64,000 nucleotides of DNA from Roseburia sp. 1XD42-69 (GCF_003612565.1 NZ_RAZG01000002.1:62001-126000), one strand, 5' to 3'. Counted from the stretch's first letter, positions 17,131 through 26,507 are shown. Numbers and translations are program-made. Notes: generated by a model not told the origin, from the sequence alone.

Positions 17131-18450
17131 ATGGGTTTAATGACATTTAAAGGCGGCGTCCATCCTTATGATGGAAAAGACTTATCCAAAGATAAGCCAG
17201 TCAGCGAATTATTACCCAAAGGCGAACTGGTATTTCCGTTATCTCAGCATATCGGAGCGCCAGCAACTCCAATTGTTGCAGTTGGCGACACTGTATTAAG
17301 AGGGCAGAAGATTGCAGAAGCCGGCGGATTTGTATCCTCCCCGATTTATGCATCTGTTTCAGGAACAGTGAAAGCAATCGAACCGCGCCGGGTTGCGGTT
17401 GGCGATATGGTGAACTCCATCATAATCGAAAGTGACGGCGAGATGAAAGAGGCAGAGTTTGTAAAGACAGATGATGTGACAAAACTCTCCAATGAAGAGA
17501 TTATCGGCAAGATTAAAGAGGCCGGTGTAGTAGGTATGGGGGGTGCAGGATTCCCAACCCATGTAAAACTTTCTCCCAAGGAGCCGGATAAGATTGAGTA
17601 CATTATTGCAAACTGTGCGGAATGTGAGCCTTATCTGACTTCCGATTACCGCAGGATGATAGAGCAGCCGGAAAAACTGGTAGCCGGCATGAAAATTGTT
17701 TTGCAGCTTTTCCCAAAGGCAAAAGGCGTATTTGGCGTGGAGGATAACAAGCCGGACTGTATTGCCAAATTAAAAGAGCTGGTAAAAGATGAGCCCCGGA
17801 TGGAAGTGGCGGAGCTGATGACAAAATATCCCCAGGGCGGTGAGCGTCAGCTGATCTATGCGGTGACAAAGCGCTCCATAAACTCAAAGATGCTTCCGGC
17901 GGATGCGGGATGTATCGTTGACAATGTGGAGACGTTGGTGGCAATTTACAATGCAGTTGCATTGGGACAGCCTCTGATGAACCGTATCTTTACCGTAACG
18001 GGAAATGCGGTGGCAGAACCTCAGAACTTCTATATCTGCATCGGTACAAATTACCAGGAAATGTTAGACGCTGCAGGAGGCTTTAAAGGAGACTGCAAGA
18101 AGATGATTGCAGGAGGCCCCATGATGGGATTTGCCCTTTTTGGCCTTAATATCCCTGCAACAAAAACTTCCTCCGCACTTCTCTGCTTTACGGAGGATGA
18201 AGTGGAGGCATTTAAAGAGACGGCCTGCATCAACTGCGGACGCTGTGTGGAGGCATGTCCGGAACTTTTGATTCCCTCCAGGCTTGCGGATTTTTCCAAA
18301 AACGGCCTTATGGATGTGTTTGAGAAATGGCACGGCCTTGAGTGCGTGGAGTGCGGAAGCTGCAGTTTTGTCTGTCCGGCAAAACGTCCATTGGCACAGG
18401 CAGTAAAGACTATGAAGAAACAGGCACTGGCGGCAAAGAGAAAAAAATAA
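17131..18450 (+). CDS. rnfC: Rnf complex subunit C
   Basis: 439 residues. RnfC is the peripheral subunit taking part in NADH/ferredoxin electron exchange. An N-terminal barrel region is followed by the NADH/FMN-binding Rossmann-like part (VVGMGGAGFPTHVKL near residue 130) and an SLBB region. Two C-terminal 4Fe-4S motifs, CINCGRCVEACP and CVECGSCSFVCP, lie near residues 370 and 408. It is the first gene of rnfCDGEAB, the order found in clostridial Rnf operons. Confidence 0.96.
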   Translation: MGLMTFKGGVHPYDGKDLSKDKPVSELLPKGELVFPLSQHIGAPATPIVAVGDTVLRGQKIAEAGGFVSSPIYASVSGTVKAIEPRRVAVGDMVNSIIIESDGEMKEAEFVKTDDVTKLSNEEIIGKIKEAGVVGMGGAGFPTHVKLSPKEPDKIEYIIANCAECEPYLTSDYRRMIEQPEKLVAGMKIVLQLFPKAKGVFGVEDNKPDCIAKLKELVKDEPRMEVAELMTKYPQGGERQLIYAVTKRSINSKMLPADAGCIVDNVETLVAIYNAVALGQPLMNRIFTVTGNAVAEPQNFYICIGTNYQEMLDAAGGFKGDCKKMIAGGPMMGFALFGLNIPATKTSSALLCFTEDEVEAFKETACINCGRCVEACPELLIPSRLADFSKNGLMDVFEKWHGLECVECGSCSFVCPAKRPLAQAVKTMKKQALAAKRKK

Positions 18451-18479
18451 GATAAAATGATAGAAAGAGGTGAATTTTT

Positions 18480-19421
18480 GTGAGTGATTTATTTAACGTA
18501 TCATCGTCACCACATGTTCGTTCCAAAGATACCAGCAGCCGGATTATGCAGTATGTTATTCTTGCATTGCTGCCCACCACGGCTTTCGGTATTTACAACT
18601 TTGGAATAAAAGCAGCAATTTTAATTGTTGTTACCATCGCAAGCTGTATTGCTTCCGAATGGATTTACGAAAAAATCGTACATAAAGAGAGTACCATACA
18701 GGACTGCAGCTGTATCGTGACAGGACTGCTTTTGGCATTAAACCTTCCCGCAACCCTTCCCTGGTGGGAGGCCGTGATCGGCGGCGCATTTGCAATTATC
18801 GTGGTAAAAATGCTCTTTGGCGGCCTGGGGCAAAACTTTATGAACCCTGCCCTTGGGGCAAGGTGTTTCCTGTTAATCGCTTTTGCAGCAGATATGACAA
18901 ACTTTACCATTGATTCCTACTCAGGGGCAACTCCCCTTGCGGCAATCCGAAACGGAGAATCCGTAAACCTTATGGATATGTTTATCGGAAGGACGGCAGG
19001 TACCATCGGGGAGACTTCCGCCATCGCCGTTTTAATCGGGGCTATTATCCTGATTTTGCTGGGAGTTATTGATTTAAGGATTCCCGCAACTTATATTGTG
19101 ACATTTGTGGTATTCCTTCTGCTTTTCAGCGGCCACGGATTCGATGGAAATTACATTGTGGCACAGCTTTGCGGCGGCGGTTTAATGCTTGGGGCATTCT
19201 TTATGGCCACGGACTATGTCACATCCCCCATTACCCCAATGGGAAAAATTGTGTTTGGTATCTGTCTTGGAATTTTCACAGGTCTGTTCCGTACCTTCGG
19301 GGCAAATGCAGAGGGCGTTTCCTTTGCCATTATTTTAAGCAACCTGTTAGTTCCAATGATTGAGCGTTATACGGTGCCAAGAGCATTTGGCGTGGTAAAG
19401 GAGGCAAAGAAGCATGAATAA
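18480..19421 (+). CDS. rnfD: Rnf complex subunit D
   Basis: 313 residues with about nine to ten membrane segments. The motif SYSGATPLA places a threonine at about residue 151 as the site of covalent FMN, matching the pattern recognised by ApbE. The start is GTG, with an AGAGGTG site 8-10 bases upstream. It overlaps rnfG by 8 bases. RnfD is part of the ion-translocating membrane core. Confidence 0.95.
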   Translation: MSDLFNVSSSPHVRSKDTSSRIMQYVILALLPTTAFGIYNFGIKAAILIVVTIASCIASEWIYEKIVHKESTIQDCSCIVTGLLLALNLPATLPWWEAVIGGAFAIIVVKMLFGGLGQNFMNPALGARCFLLIAFAADMTNFTIDSYSGATPLAAIRNGESVNLMDMFIGRTAGTIGETSAIAVLIGAIILILLGVIDLRIPATYIVTFVVFLLLFSGHGFDGNYIVAQLCGGGLMLGAFFMATDYVTSPITPMGKIVFGICLGIFTGLFRTFGANAEGVSFAIILSNLLVPMIERYTVPRAFGVVKEAKKHE

Positions 19422-20025
19422 AAAAATTGTACATGACGCTATGATTTTAACTGCATTTACTTTGGTGCTTGGCTTTGTCCTTGGTCTTGTCTATGGAATT
19501 ACAAAAGACCCTATCGCCGCTGCTGATAAAGCGAAGTCCCAGGCGGCTTACCAGACCGTGTTTGCAGATGCGGAAAGCTTTGAAGCTTACGGGGAGTTCG
19601 ATAAAGAGGCTGCACTTTCCGTTATGGAGGAGGGCGGTTTCAGCGATGAAATCACCGATGTACAGGTGGCAATGGACGGGGGCGGCAGCACCTTAGGCTA
19701 TGTCATTACCGTAATTGCAAAAGACGCCAGCCAGGCAAATATCACTTTTTCCGTGGGCATTGCCAATGACGGAACGGTGAATGGTTATTCTATTACCAAT
19801 ATTTCAGAGACTCCGGGGCTGGGGATGAAGGTAAATGAGGAAGCTTTTTACAGCCAGTTTGCAGGGAAGCTTGTGGACAGCTTTACCATTGTTAAAAATC
19901 CTCCTGCATCCGACAGCGAAGTGGAATCTGTTTCCGGCGCAACCATAAGTTCTAAGGCTATGGCAAACGGTGTCAATGCATGTATTACATACTTCCATAA
20001 CGTACTGGAAGGAGGCGCAAATTAA
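19414..20025 (+). CDS. rnfG: Rnf complex subunit G (FMN-bearing)
   Basis: 203 residues. One N-terminal membrane span (about 9-28) is followed by an FMN-binding domain facing outward. ESVSGATISS contains the threonine (about residue 177) that receives covalent FMN from ApbE; an ApbE gene lies at 27506. It overlaps rnfD by 8 bases and rnfE by one base, indicating tight coupling. Confidence 0.95.
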   Translation: MNKKIVHDAMILTAFTLVLGFVLGLVYGITKDPIAAADKAKSQAAYQTVFADAESFEAYGEFDKEAALSVMEEGGFSDEITDVQVAMDGGGSTLGYVITVIAKDASQANITFSVGIANDGTVNGYSITNISETPGLGMKVNEEAFYSQFAGKLVDSFTIVKNPPASDSEVESVSGATISSKAMANGVNACITYFHNVLEGGAN

Positions 20026-20744
20026 TGAATAAGAATACAGAACGTTTATATAACGGTATTATCAAAGAAAATCCTACTTTTGTATTAATGCTTGGTATGT
20101 GTCCCACCCTGGCTGTTACTACGGCAGCGGTGAATGGGCTTGGCATGGGGCTTTCCACCACAGTGGTGCTTGTCCTTTCCAACCTTTTGATTTCCCTGTT
20201 CCGCAAGGTGATTCCAAACGGTGTGCGTATGCCTGCATATATTGTCATTGTGGCATCCCTTGTAACCATGGTGGAATTTATTATGAAGGCTTATACACCG
20301 GCCCTTGCGGCACAGCTTGGGGTGTATATCCCCCTTATTGTGGTAAACTGTATTATCCTTGGTCGTGCGGAGAGCTATGCCTCCAAAAATGAGGCTGTAC
20401 CCTCTATCTTTGACGGTATCGGTATGGGCCTTGGATTTACTTTCGGCCTTACCTGCATCAGTATTGTCAGGGAAATTTTAGGGGCAGGACAGCTTTTTGG
20501 AGTACAGGTTCTTTCCTTAGAGTGGTTTACCCCTATCACAATCTTTGTTATGGCTCCCGGGGCATTCCTGGTGCTGGCAGTTCTTGTTGCCATTATGAAT
20601 ATTGTAAGGGTTAGAATGGATGCAAAGGGCAAACCTTTGGCTGCGCCTTCCGGATGTATTACCGGAGACTGCGCTTCCTGCGGAATGTCTTCTGCATGTA
20701 CCGGAAAAAGCCAGAATTCAGCTTCGGCTGCAAAATCAGAATAG
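20025..20744 (+). CDS. rnfE: Rnf complex subunit E
   Basis: 239 residues, about six membrane spans, RnfA/RnfE/NqrDE family (NPTFVLMLGMCPTLAVTTA at the N-terminus). The C-terminal tail is longer than usual and cysteine rich, with Cys-x5-Cys-x2-Cys-x5-Cys at the end (CITGDCASCGMSSAC). That could bind metal, although no function is known. The start overlaps the rnfG stop by one base. Confidence 0.94.
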   Translation: MNKNTERLYNGIIKENPTFVLMLGMCPTLAVTTAAVNGLGMGLSTTVVLVLSNLLISLFRKVIPNGVRMPAYIVIVASLVTMVEFIMKAYTPALAAQLGVYIPLIVVNCIILGRAESYASKNEAVPSIFDGIGMGLGFTFGLTCISIVREILGAGQLFGVQVLSLEWFTPITIFVMAPGAFLVLAVLVAIMNIVRVRMDAKGKPLAAPSGCITGDCASCGMSSACTGKSQNSASAAKSE

Positions 20745-20758
20745 GAGGATAGATACGG

Positions 20759-21334
20759 ATGAAAACATTATTATTAATTGCAGTTGCTTCCGCTATTGTA
20801 AATAACGTTGTTTTAAGCCAGTTCTTGGGTATCTGTCCATTTTTGGGAGTATCTAAGAAAACGGAAACGGCTGCGGGCATGGGCGGTGCGGTAATCTTTG
20901 TTATCACCATCGCATCCTTTGTCACAGCATTAATTTACAAATTTATTTTGACTCCACTGGATATCCAGTATCTGCAGACAATCGTCTTTATCCTTGTGAT
21001 TGCCGCACTGGTTCAGTTTGTGGAGATGTTCTTAAAGAAATCCATTCCGTCACTGTATGAGAGTCTGGGTGTTTACCTCCCTTTGATTACAACAAACTGT
21101 GCAGTGCTTGGAGTGGCATTAAATAACGTAACCAAGGAGTACAATATTTTAGAGAGCGTTGTCAACGGTTTTGCAACGGCAGTGGGATTCTTTATTGCCA
21201 TTGTGATTATGGCGGGGCTCCGTGAAAAAATTGAATACAATGATATTCCCAAACCCTTCCAGGGTACTGCGATTGTACTGATTACCGCATGTCTGATGTC
21301 AATTGCGTTTATGGGATTCTCAGGAATGATTTAG
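20759..21334 (+). CDS. rnfA: Rnf complex subunit A
   Basis: 191 residues, six predicted membrane spans, paralogous to RnfE in inverted topology. The N-terminal segment NNVVLSQFLGICPFLGVSKK and the region LITTNCAVLGVAL carry the conserved cysteines proposed to hold an Fe-S cluster between RnfA and RnfE. An AGGAGG site precedes the ATG. Confidence 0.95.
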   Translation: MKTLLLIAVASAIVNNVVLSQFLGICPFLGVSKKTETAAGMGGAVIFVITIASFVTALIYKFILTPLDIQYLQTIVFILVIAALVQFVEMFLKKSIPSLYESLGVYLPLITTNCAVLGVALNNVTKEYNILESVVNGFATAVGFFIAIVIMAGLREKIEYNDIPKPFQGTAIVLITACLMSIAFMGFSGMI

Positions 21335-21346
21335 GAGGAAAAACAG

Positions 21347-22138
21347 ATGAGTGTACAGGCAATTTTAATTGCGGCCGTTGTTGTAGGCGGTGTAGGGCTT
21401 TTTATTGGATTTTTCCTTGGTATTTCCGGAGAAAAATTCAAAGTGGAAGTTGACCCCAGGGAAGAGGCTATTATGGGTGTCCTTCCAGGTAATAATTGTG
21501 GTGGCTGCGGCTATGCCGGATGTTCCGGTCTGGCTGCCGCTATTGTAAAAGGAGAGGCTCCGGTGAATCAGTGTCCCGTGGGCGGTGCTCCGGTGGGAAA
21601 CCAGATTGGTGAGATTATGGGGGTTTCTGCAGGGGACAGCGTAAGGCAGGTGGCGTTTGTAAAATGTGCCGGAACCTGTGAAAAGGCAAAACAGGACTAC
21701 AATTACACAGGTGTGGAAGACTGCGGCGCTATGGCCTTTGTGCCCGGCGGCGGGGCAAAAACCTGTAATTATGGCTGTCTTGGCTTTGGTAGCTGTGTAA
21801 AGGCATGTCCTTTTGACGCAGTCCATATTGTGGACGGAATTGCAAAGGTGGACAAAGAAGCCTGCAAAGCCTGCGGAAAGTGCGTAGCCGCATGTCCGAA
21901 ACATTTAATCGAGCTGGTTCCCTACGATGCAAAGCATCTTGTTTCCTGCAGTTCCAAGGACAAGGGCAAGGATGTTATGAAGGGATGTTCCGTAGGTTGT
22001 ATCGGCTGCCACTTATGTGAGAAGAATTGTCCCAGCGATGCTATTCATGTGGCGGACAATGTGGCATATATTGACCAGGAGAAATGTACCGGATGCGGAA
22101 TCTGTGCCGAGAAGTGTCCTAAGAAGATTATCCTTTAG
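21347..22138 (+). CDS. rnfB: Rnf complex subunit B (ferredoxin-type iron-sulfur protein)
   Basis: 263 residues. An N-terminal membrane anchor (residues 4-26) is followed by the Fe-S domain NNCGGCGYAGCSGLA and several 4Fe-4S motifs: CVKACPFD, CKACGKCVAACP, CIGCHLCEKNCP and CTGCGICAEKCP. It passes electrons between ferredoxin and the membrane part of Rnf. It is the last gene of the operon, followed by a terminator at 22209. Confidence 0.95.
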   Translation: MSVQAILIAAVVVGGVGLFIGFFLGISGEKFKVEVDPREEAIMGVLPGNNCGGCGYAGCSGLAAAIVKGEAPVNQCPVGGAPVGNQIGEIMGVSAGDSVRQVAFVKCAGTCEKAKQDYNYTGVEDCGAMAFVPGGGAKTCNYGCLGFGSCVKACPFDAVHIVDGIAKVDKEACKACGKCVAACPKHLIELVPYDAKHLVSCSSKDKGKDVMKGCSVGCIGCHLCEKNCPSDAIHVADNVAYIDQEKCTGCGICAEKCPKKIIL

Positions 22139-22208
22139 TCTTTGTGCCAGGAGACAAAAATCCGGGATTGATATGTTTCGTTTTTTATAACTTGAAAAAG
22201 GATTGGAA

Positions 22209-22255
22209 AGATGCTAAAATCATGTTTTACAGATGTGGTTTTGGCATCTTTTTTT
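22209..22255 (+). terminator. Rho-independent terminator of the rnf operon
   Basis: An 11-bp stem, AGATGCTAAAA with TTTTGGCATCT (one G-U pair), with a run of seven T. Confidence 0.85.
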
Positions 22256-22298
22256 GTATCATATCAAATAAGTTTTGTATTGCGGGAAGTGAGAGAGA

Positions 22299-23687
22299 AT
22301 GAGAAGGTTAAAAGAATTATTTATTGGAGATAAAACGTTTTACAGGATGGTTCTCCTTGTGGCTATACCTATTATTGTGCAAAACAGTATCACTAACCTG
22401 GTGGTGCTTTTGGATAATATTATGGTGGGCCGTGTGGGGACGGAGCAGATGTCCGGGGTGGCTATTGTGAACCAGTTGATGATGGTGTTTAACATCTGCA
22501 TTTTTGGCTGCGTTTCCGCCGCAGGAATTTTCGGGGCCCAGTTTTTCGGGAAAGGGGACCATAAGGGAGTGCAGTATGCCTTTCGGTTTAAAATCCTCTG
22601 CGGCTTATTTTTGGCTTTTGGATGGATTGTTGTTTTATATTTTTTCAGAACCCCCCTGATTCATCTTTTTCTCCATGAGGGCAGCGGTCAGGCAGGGGAT
22701 TTGGAAACCACCTACCGATATGGCAGTTCCTATCTTAAAATTATGCTGATGGGACTTGTGCCTGCAGCCCTTACCCAGGTGTATGCCGGGACTTTAAGGG
22801 AGACGGGAGAGACCATTCTTCCCATGAAATCCGGGGTGGCGGCTGTTTTGACAAACCTGGTGTTAGACTATATCCTGATCTTTGGTGTGGGGCCCATTCC
22901 TTCCTTTGGAGTGGAGGGGGCAGCTATTGCAACGGTAACTGCCAGATTTTTAGAGGCGGGCATTATTATTTCCTGGACCCACAGGCACAGGGAGGAGAAT
23001 AAATTTATTGTGGGAGCTTTTGAGAGTATGCACATACCGGGAAATCTTACCCTGGAGATTATAAAAAAGGGAATGCCCCTATTAATAAATGAAACCTTGT
23101 GGTCATTAGGTACGGCTATGCTGAACCAGTGCTATTCTACCAGGGGACTGGCAGTGGTGGCGGGGTTAAATATTTCTTCCACAGTGTCCAATCTCTTTAA
23201 CGTGGTTTTTATTGCCCTGGGTTCTTCTATTGCCATTGTGGTAGGGCAGCTCTTAGGGGCCGGGAAACTGGAGGAGGCGGTGGATACGGATCGGAAGATG
23301 ATTTTCTTTTCCGTGTCAAGCTGTTTTGTGGTGGGAATGTCTATGTTTCTCATTGCCCCCCTGTTTCCCCAGATTTATAATACCTCCCAGGATGTGCGGG
23401 AATTAGCCACAAGATTTATCCGGATTTCCTCCGCCTGTATGCCATTGTACGCCTTTATGCATGCCTCCTATTTTACCCTGCGCTCCGGGGGGAAGACCTG
23501 GATTACCTTCCTATTTGACAGCGTTTATATCTGGGTGTTTAACATTCCCCTGGCCTTTGTCCTTACCAGGTTTACGGGGCTTTATATTGTATATGTATTC
23601 CTGTGCTGCCAGTTAATTGAGATTTTTAAATGCGTCATAGGTTTTATTCTGCTTAAAAAGAGGATATGGGTAAATGATTTGGTATAA
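22299..23687 (+). CDS. MATE family efflux transporter
   Basis: 462 residues with twelve predicted membrane segments in two similar halves. The N-terminal half has LVVLLDNIMVGRVGTEQMSG, a typical MATE helix. These proteins export drugs or other cations using H+ or Na+; the substrate here is unknown. It starts 43 bases after the rnf terminator with a purine-rich ribosome site, and the next gene follows 39 bases later. Confidence 0.9.
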   Translation: MRRLKELFIGDKTFYRMVLLVAIPIIVQNSITNLVVLLDNIMVGRVGTEQMSGVAIVNQLMMVFNICIFGCVSAAGIFGAQFFGKGDHKGVQYAFRFKILCGLFLAFGWIVVLYFFRTPLIHLFLHEGSGQAGDLETTYRYGSSYLKIMLMGLVPAALTQVYAGTLRETGETILPMKSGVAAVLTNLVLDYILIFGVGPIPSFGVEGAAIATVTARFLEAGIIISWTHRHREENKFIVGAFESMHIPGNLTLEIIKKGMPLLINETLWSLGTAMLNQCYSTRGLAVVAGLNISSTVSNLFNVVFIALGSSIAIVVGQLLGAGKLEEAVDTDRKMIFFSVSSCFVVGMSMFLIAPLFPQIYNTSQDVRELATRFIRISSACMPLYAFMHASYFTLRSGGKTWITFLFDSVYIWVFNIPLAFVLTRFTGLYIVYVFLCCQLIEIFKCVIGFILLKKRIWVNDLV

Positions 23688-23726
23688 CAGTGATTTGAAT
23701 TTATATAGACAGGAAAGGGGGCGCAC

Positions 23727-24638
23727 ATGAATGACAGAGAGCGGCGGCGGAGAAGAAAAAGAAACCAGAGGTTTAAAGTTTTCACCCTGTCTCTTTTTTG
23801 TATTTTTGCAATAATTTGTTTCTTCTCCTTTATTTTCCTAGTGAAAATAAAATATAAGGATTCTGCCATTGCAGCAAAGAAAGATTTTACAGAAAATATG
23901 AAAATCCAGGATTTGGGGACAGAATCTGAAAGTGGAAATGATATAATCCAGACAGAGGAAACCCTGTCAGAAGTCCTGAATGTAGAAAAGGAATATGAGA
24001 GAATCTTATCTTTATCCCCAGGGGTCTGTGCATTCCAGGGATATTTGCCGGAGGAAACCGCAGGGCGGCTGTTTTATGAGGGGGATATCACACAGGAACT
24101 GCCAAGAATACAGGGGATTTCCTATCAGGAGAATCCCCATGTGGCCTTGACGGATTTAGCCTATCTTCGGATGCTGTACTATGGATTGGACGGCAATACC
24201 TATGTGGGGGAGATGATTGTGAACCAGAAAATTAAGGAAGATGTGTTACATATTTTCCGGGAACTGTATGAGAACCGTTATCCCATAGAGCGCATGGTTT
24301 TGGTGGATGAATATGCCGGGGAAGATGAGGCTTCCATGGAGGCAAATAATACATCCGCTTTTAATTACCGCACCATTGCAGGAAGCGATAAGCTTTCTAA
24401 CCACAGCTACGGCATGGCTGTCGATTTAAACCCAAAGTACAACCCTTATGTGAAACAGGTAAATGGAAGTAGTATCTGTCAGCCGGAAAGTTCCGGGGCG
24501 TATGCGGACAGGACGAAAGAGTTTGATTATAAAATAGATGAATATGATTTGGCATACCAGCTTTTTACCCAGGCGGGATTTACCTGGGGCGGGAGCTGGA
24601 ACAGCGTGAAGGATTACCAGCATTTTGAGAAAGAGTGA
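23727..24638 (+). CDS. M15 family metallopeptidase (D-Ala-D-Ala carboxypeptidase / L-Ala-D-Glu endopeptidase type)
   Basis: 303 residues. A basic N-terminus (RRRRKRNQR) precedes a single membrane span (about 17-38), so the enzyme domain is extracytoplasmic. The C-terminal third carries the M15 zinc motif SNHSYGMAVDLNP (His and Asp ligands) and a final WNSVKDYQHFE with the third ligand. The family cleaves peptide cross-bridges or stem peptides of peptidoglycan. The middle region (about 60-190) is not assignable. AAAGGGGG precedes the start. Confidence 0.85.
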   Translation: MNDRERRRRRKRNQRFKVFTLSLFCIFAIICFFSFIFLVKIKYKDSAIAAKKDFTENMKIQDLGTESESGNDIIQTEETLSEVLNVEKEYERILSLSPGVCAFQGYLPEETAGRLFYEGDITQELPRIQGISYQENPHVALTDLAYLRMLYYGLDGNTYVGEMIVNQKIKEDVLHIFRELYENRYPIERMVLVDEYAGEDEASMEANNTSAFNYRTIAGSDKLSNHSYGMAVDLNPKYNPYVKQVNGSSICQPESSGAYADRTKEFDYKIDEYDLAYQLFTQAGFTWGGSWNSVKDYQHFEKE

Positions 24639-24699
24639 AATTCTTTACTTGCTAAATCATACATTTATGCAAATCTGTCAAAAACAACAGTATTTACAG

Positions 24700-24728
24700 T
24701 TGAAATTTTATGCATTTTGTGTTATAAC
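24700..24728 (+). promoter_or_regulatory. Promoter of the alcohol dehydrogenase gene
   Basis: TTGAAA at 24700-24705, 17-base spacer, TATAAC at 24723-24728. The predicted start of transcription is near 24735, inside the Rex-like site. Confidence 0.7.
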
Positions 24729-24734
24729 ATAGCT

Positions 24735-24752
24735 ATGTGAAAAACTTAACAA
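24735..24752. promoter_or_regulatory. Candidate Rex operator overlapping the alcohol dehydrogenase transcription start
   Basis: ATGTGAA-AAAC-TTAACAA matches 12 of 14 fixed positions of TTGTGAA-N4-TTCACAA. It begins 6 bases after the -10 box, a position suited to repression. Alcohol dehydrogenases are well known Rex targets in Clostridia. Confidence 0.6.
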
Positions 24753-24802
24753 AACCGGAACGAGTATATGGAGAAGTATATTTTTATGAAGGAGGATAAG
24801 AA

Positions 24803-25984
24803 ATGGCAAGATTTACGTTACCAAGGGATTTGTACTATGGAAAGGATTCTCTGGAGAATCTGAAAAATCTTTCCGGCACAAAGGCAATCGTGGTTTCCGG
24901 GGGCAGCTCCATGAGAAGAGGAGGCTTTTTGGATAAGGTTGAGGGTTATCTTAAGGAAGCCGGCATGGAGGTAAGGTTTTTTGAAGGCGTAGAGCCTGAC
25001 CCTTCTGTGGAGACGGTTATGAAGGGTGCGGCGGCCATGCAGGAATTTCAGCCGGACTGGATTGTTTCTATCGGCGGCGGTTCCCCCATTGATGCGGCAA
25101 AAGCGATGTGGGCATTTTACGAATATCCCGATACCACCTTTGAGGATTTGATTACGCCTTTCAATTTCCCCAAACTCAGGACAAAAGCGCGTTTCTGCGC
25201 AATTCCTTCCACATCAGGTACGGCTACGGAAGTAACGGCATTTTCCGTTATCACCGACTATGCAAAGGGAATCAAATATCCCCTGGCAGACTTTGAGATT
25301 ACCCCGGATGTGGCGATTGTGGACCCGGCATTGGTGGAGAGCCTTCCTATCAAGCAGGTGGCATATACAGGTATGGACGCTTTGACCCATGCCATTGAGG
25401 CATATGTTTCCACATTGAACAGTCCTTTTACAGACCCCCTTGCCATCAAAGCCATTGAGATGGTATTTGATTATCTTCCCCAGTCCTATCTCTGTGATAT
25501 GGATGCCAGAGAAGAGATGCATTATGCCCAGTGTCTGGCAGGCCAGGCATTTTCCAATGCCCTTTTGGGAATTGTCCACTCTATGGCACATAAGACAGGG
25601 GCAGCATTTTCCACCGGGCACATTCCTCACGGATGTGCAAATGCAATTTATCTGCCCTACGTGATCAAATACAATGCCCATGAGCCGGAGGCTATGAGGC
25701 GCTATGCGGATATTGCAAGGCGTGTGGGCCTGGGCGGCACATCGGAAAAGGCACAGGTGAACGCTTTGATTGCAAAGATTGAAGAATTTAACCGAGCAAT
25801 GAACATTCCAAAGACCATTCAGGAATTTGGGGTAAAAGAGGATGAATTTTTAGAGAAATTGGATTCCATAGCAGAAAATGCAGTGGGAGATGCCTGCACA
25901 GGGTCAAATCCCAGGGCTATTACGCCGGAGCAGATGGCAAAACTGTTTAAGTGCACCTTCTATGGAACGGAAGTTGATTTTTAA
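24803..25984 (+). CDS. Iron-containing alcohol dehydrogenase
   Basis: 393 residues, the usual length for class III alcohol dehydrogenases. The NAD-binding part contains SIGGGSPIDAAKAMWAFYEYP. The iron ligands are visible in DALTHAIEAY and in the HSMAHKTGAAF...GHIPHG region. It resembles the C-terminal half of AdhE and probably reduces an aldehyde with NADH during fermentation; the actual substrate is open. The promoter and a Rex-like operator lie upstream. It is followed by a large hairpin. Confidence 0.92.
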   Translation: MARFTLPRDLYYGKDSLENLKNLSGTKAIVVSGGSSMRRGGFLDKVEGYLKEAGMEVRFFEGVEPDPSVETVMKGAAAMQEFQPDWIVSIGGGSPIDAAKAMWAFYEYPDTTFEDLITPFNFPKLRTKARFCAIPSTSGTATEVTAFSVITDYAKGIKYPLADFEITPDVAIVDPALVESLPIKQVAYTGMDALTHAIEAYVSTLNSPFTDPLAIKAIEMVFDYLPQSYLCDMDAREEMHYAQCLAGQAFSNALLGIVHSMAHKTGAAFSTGHIPHGCANAIYLPYVIKYNAHEPEAMRRYADIARRVGLGGTSEKAQVNALIAKIEEFNRAMNIPKTIQEFGVKEDEFLEKLDSIAENAVGDACTGSNPRAITPEQMAKLFKCTFYGTEVDF

Positions 25985-26026
25985 CAGGAGAGAGGAGGGG
26001 GCTGTCGGAAAATAGATAGCCCTACA

Positions 26027-26066
26027 CAGGGGCAGGTGTGATCCATGCGGATCACGCCTGCCCCTG
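26027..26066 (+). terminator. Strong hairpin after the alcohol dehydrogenase gene
   Basis: An 18-bp stem with one G-U pair (26027-26044 with 26049-26066) and a 4-base loop. It lacks a proper T run (AAATTT follows), so it may be a terminator, an mRNA-stabilising hairpin or part of the adjacent mobile remnant. Confidence 0.5.
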
Positions 26067-26143
26067 AAATTTATCCATGAAAAAGAAAAGAGATGGCTAG
26101 CGGCAACCATCTTTTCTCCGTTCCATGGTATTATAATGGAACT

Positions 26144-26438
26144 ATGCTTAAACAAGATTATGATAACGATTTTTTTGAAATTGGGTAACAAAAAATTAAT
26201 TTCAGTTTCTACGAATTGAGCTTACCCGATGACGATCCAGTCTATACCCTGAAAAAAGTGATGGAGGAATTAGATTTTTCTGGCCTTCTGGCCTGCTATT
26301 CAGATAAGGGAAGAACCGGGTATAACCCAATCATCAAGCTCCAGGAACATCATGAAATACCACCGGTTTCTATATCATGAGATCGAAAAAGATGGAGGAA
26401 ACAGCCCGGTAAAAATCCAAGGAATTGAAAACACCTGA
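26144..26438 (+). pseudogene. Remnant of an IS1182-type transposase gene
   Basis: Reading from the ATG at 26144 gives MLKQDYDNDFFEIG, then an in-frame TAA, then KINFSFYELSLP followed by DDDPVYTLKKVMEELDFSGL and KGRTGYNPI. This is the start of IS1182-family transposases, which normally exceed 400 residues. After that the frame is lost. A second short open stretch in another frame (KYHRFLYHEIEKDGG, from 26353 to the stop at 26438) may be an internal or C-terminal piece joined by a deletion. The copy is clearly dead: internal stop, frame change and loss of most of the gene. No terminal repeats or target duplications were recognised. Confidence 0.7.
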
Positions 26439-26507
26439 ATTTCTAAGGGACTGTTTCCTTCTTACATATCAGGGGCAAAAATCGTTATTTCCCGACAGTT
26501 CCCATTT

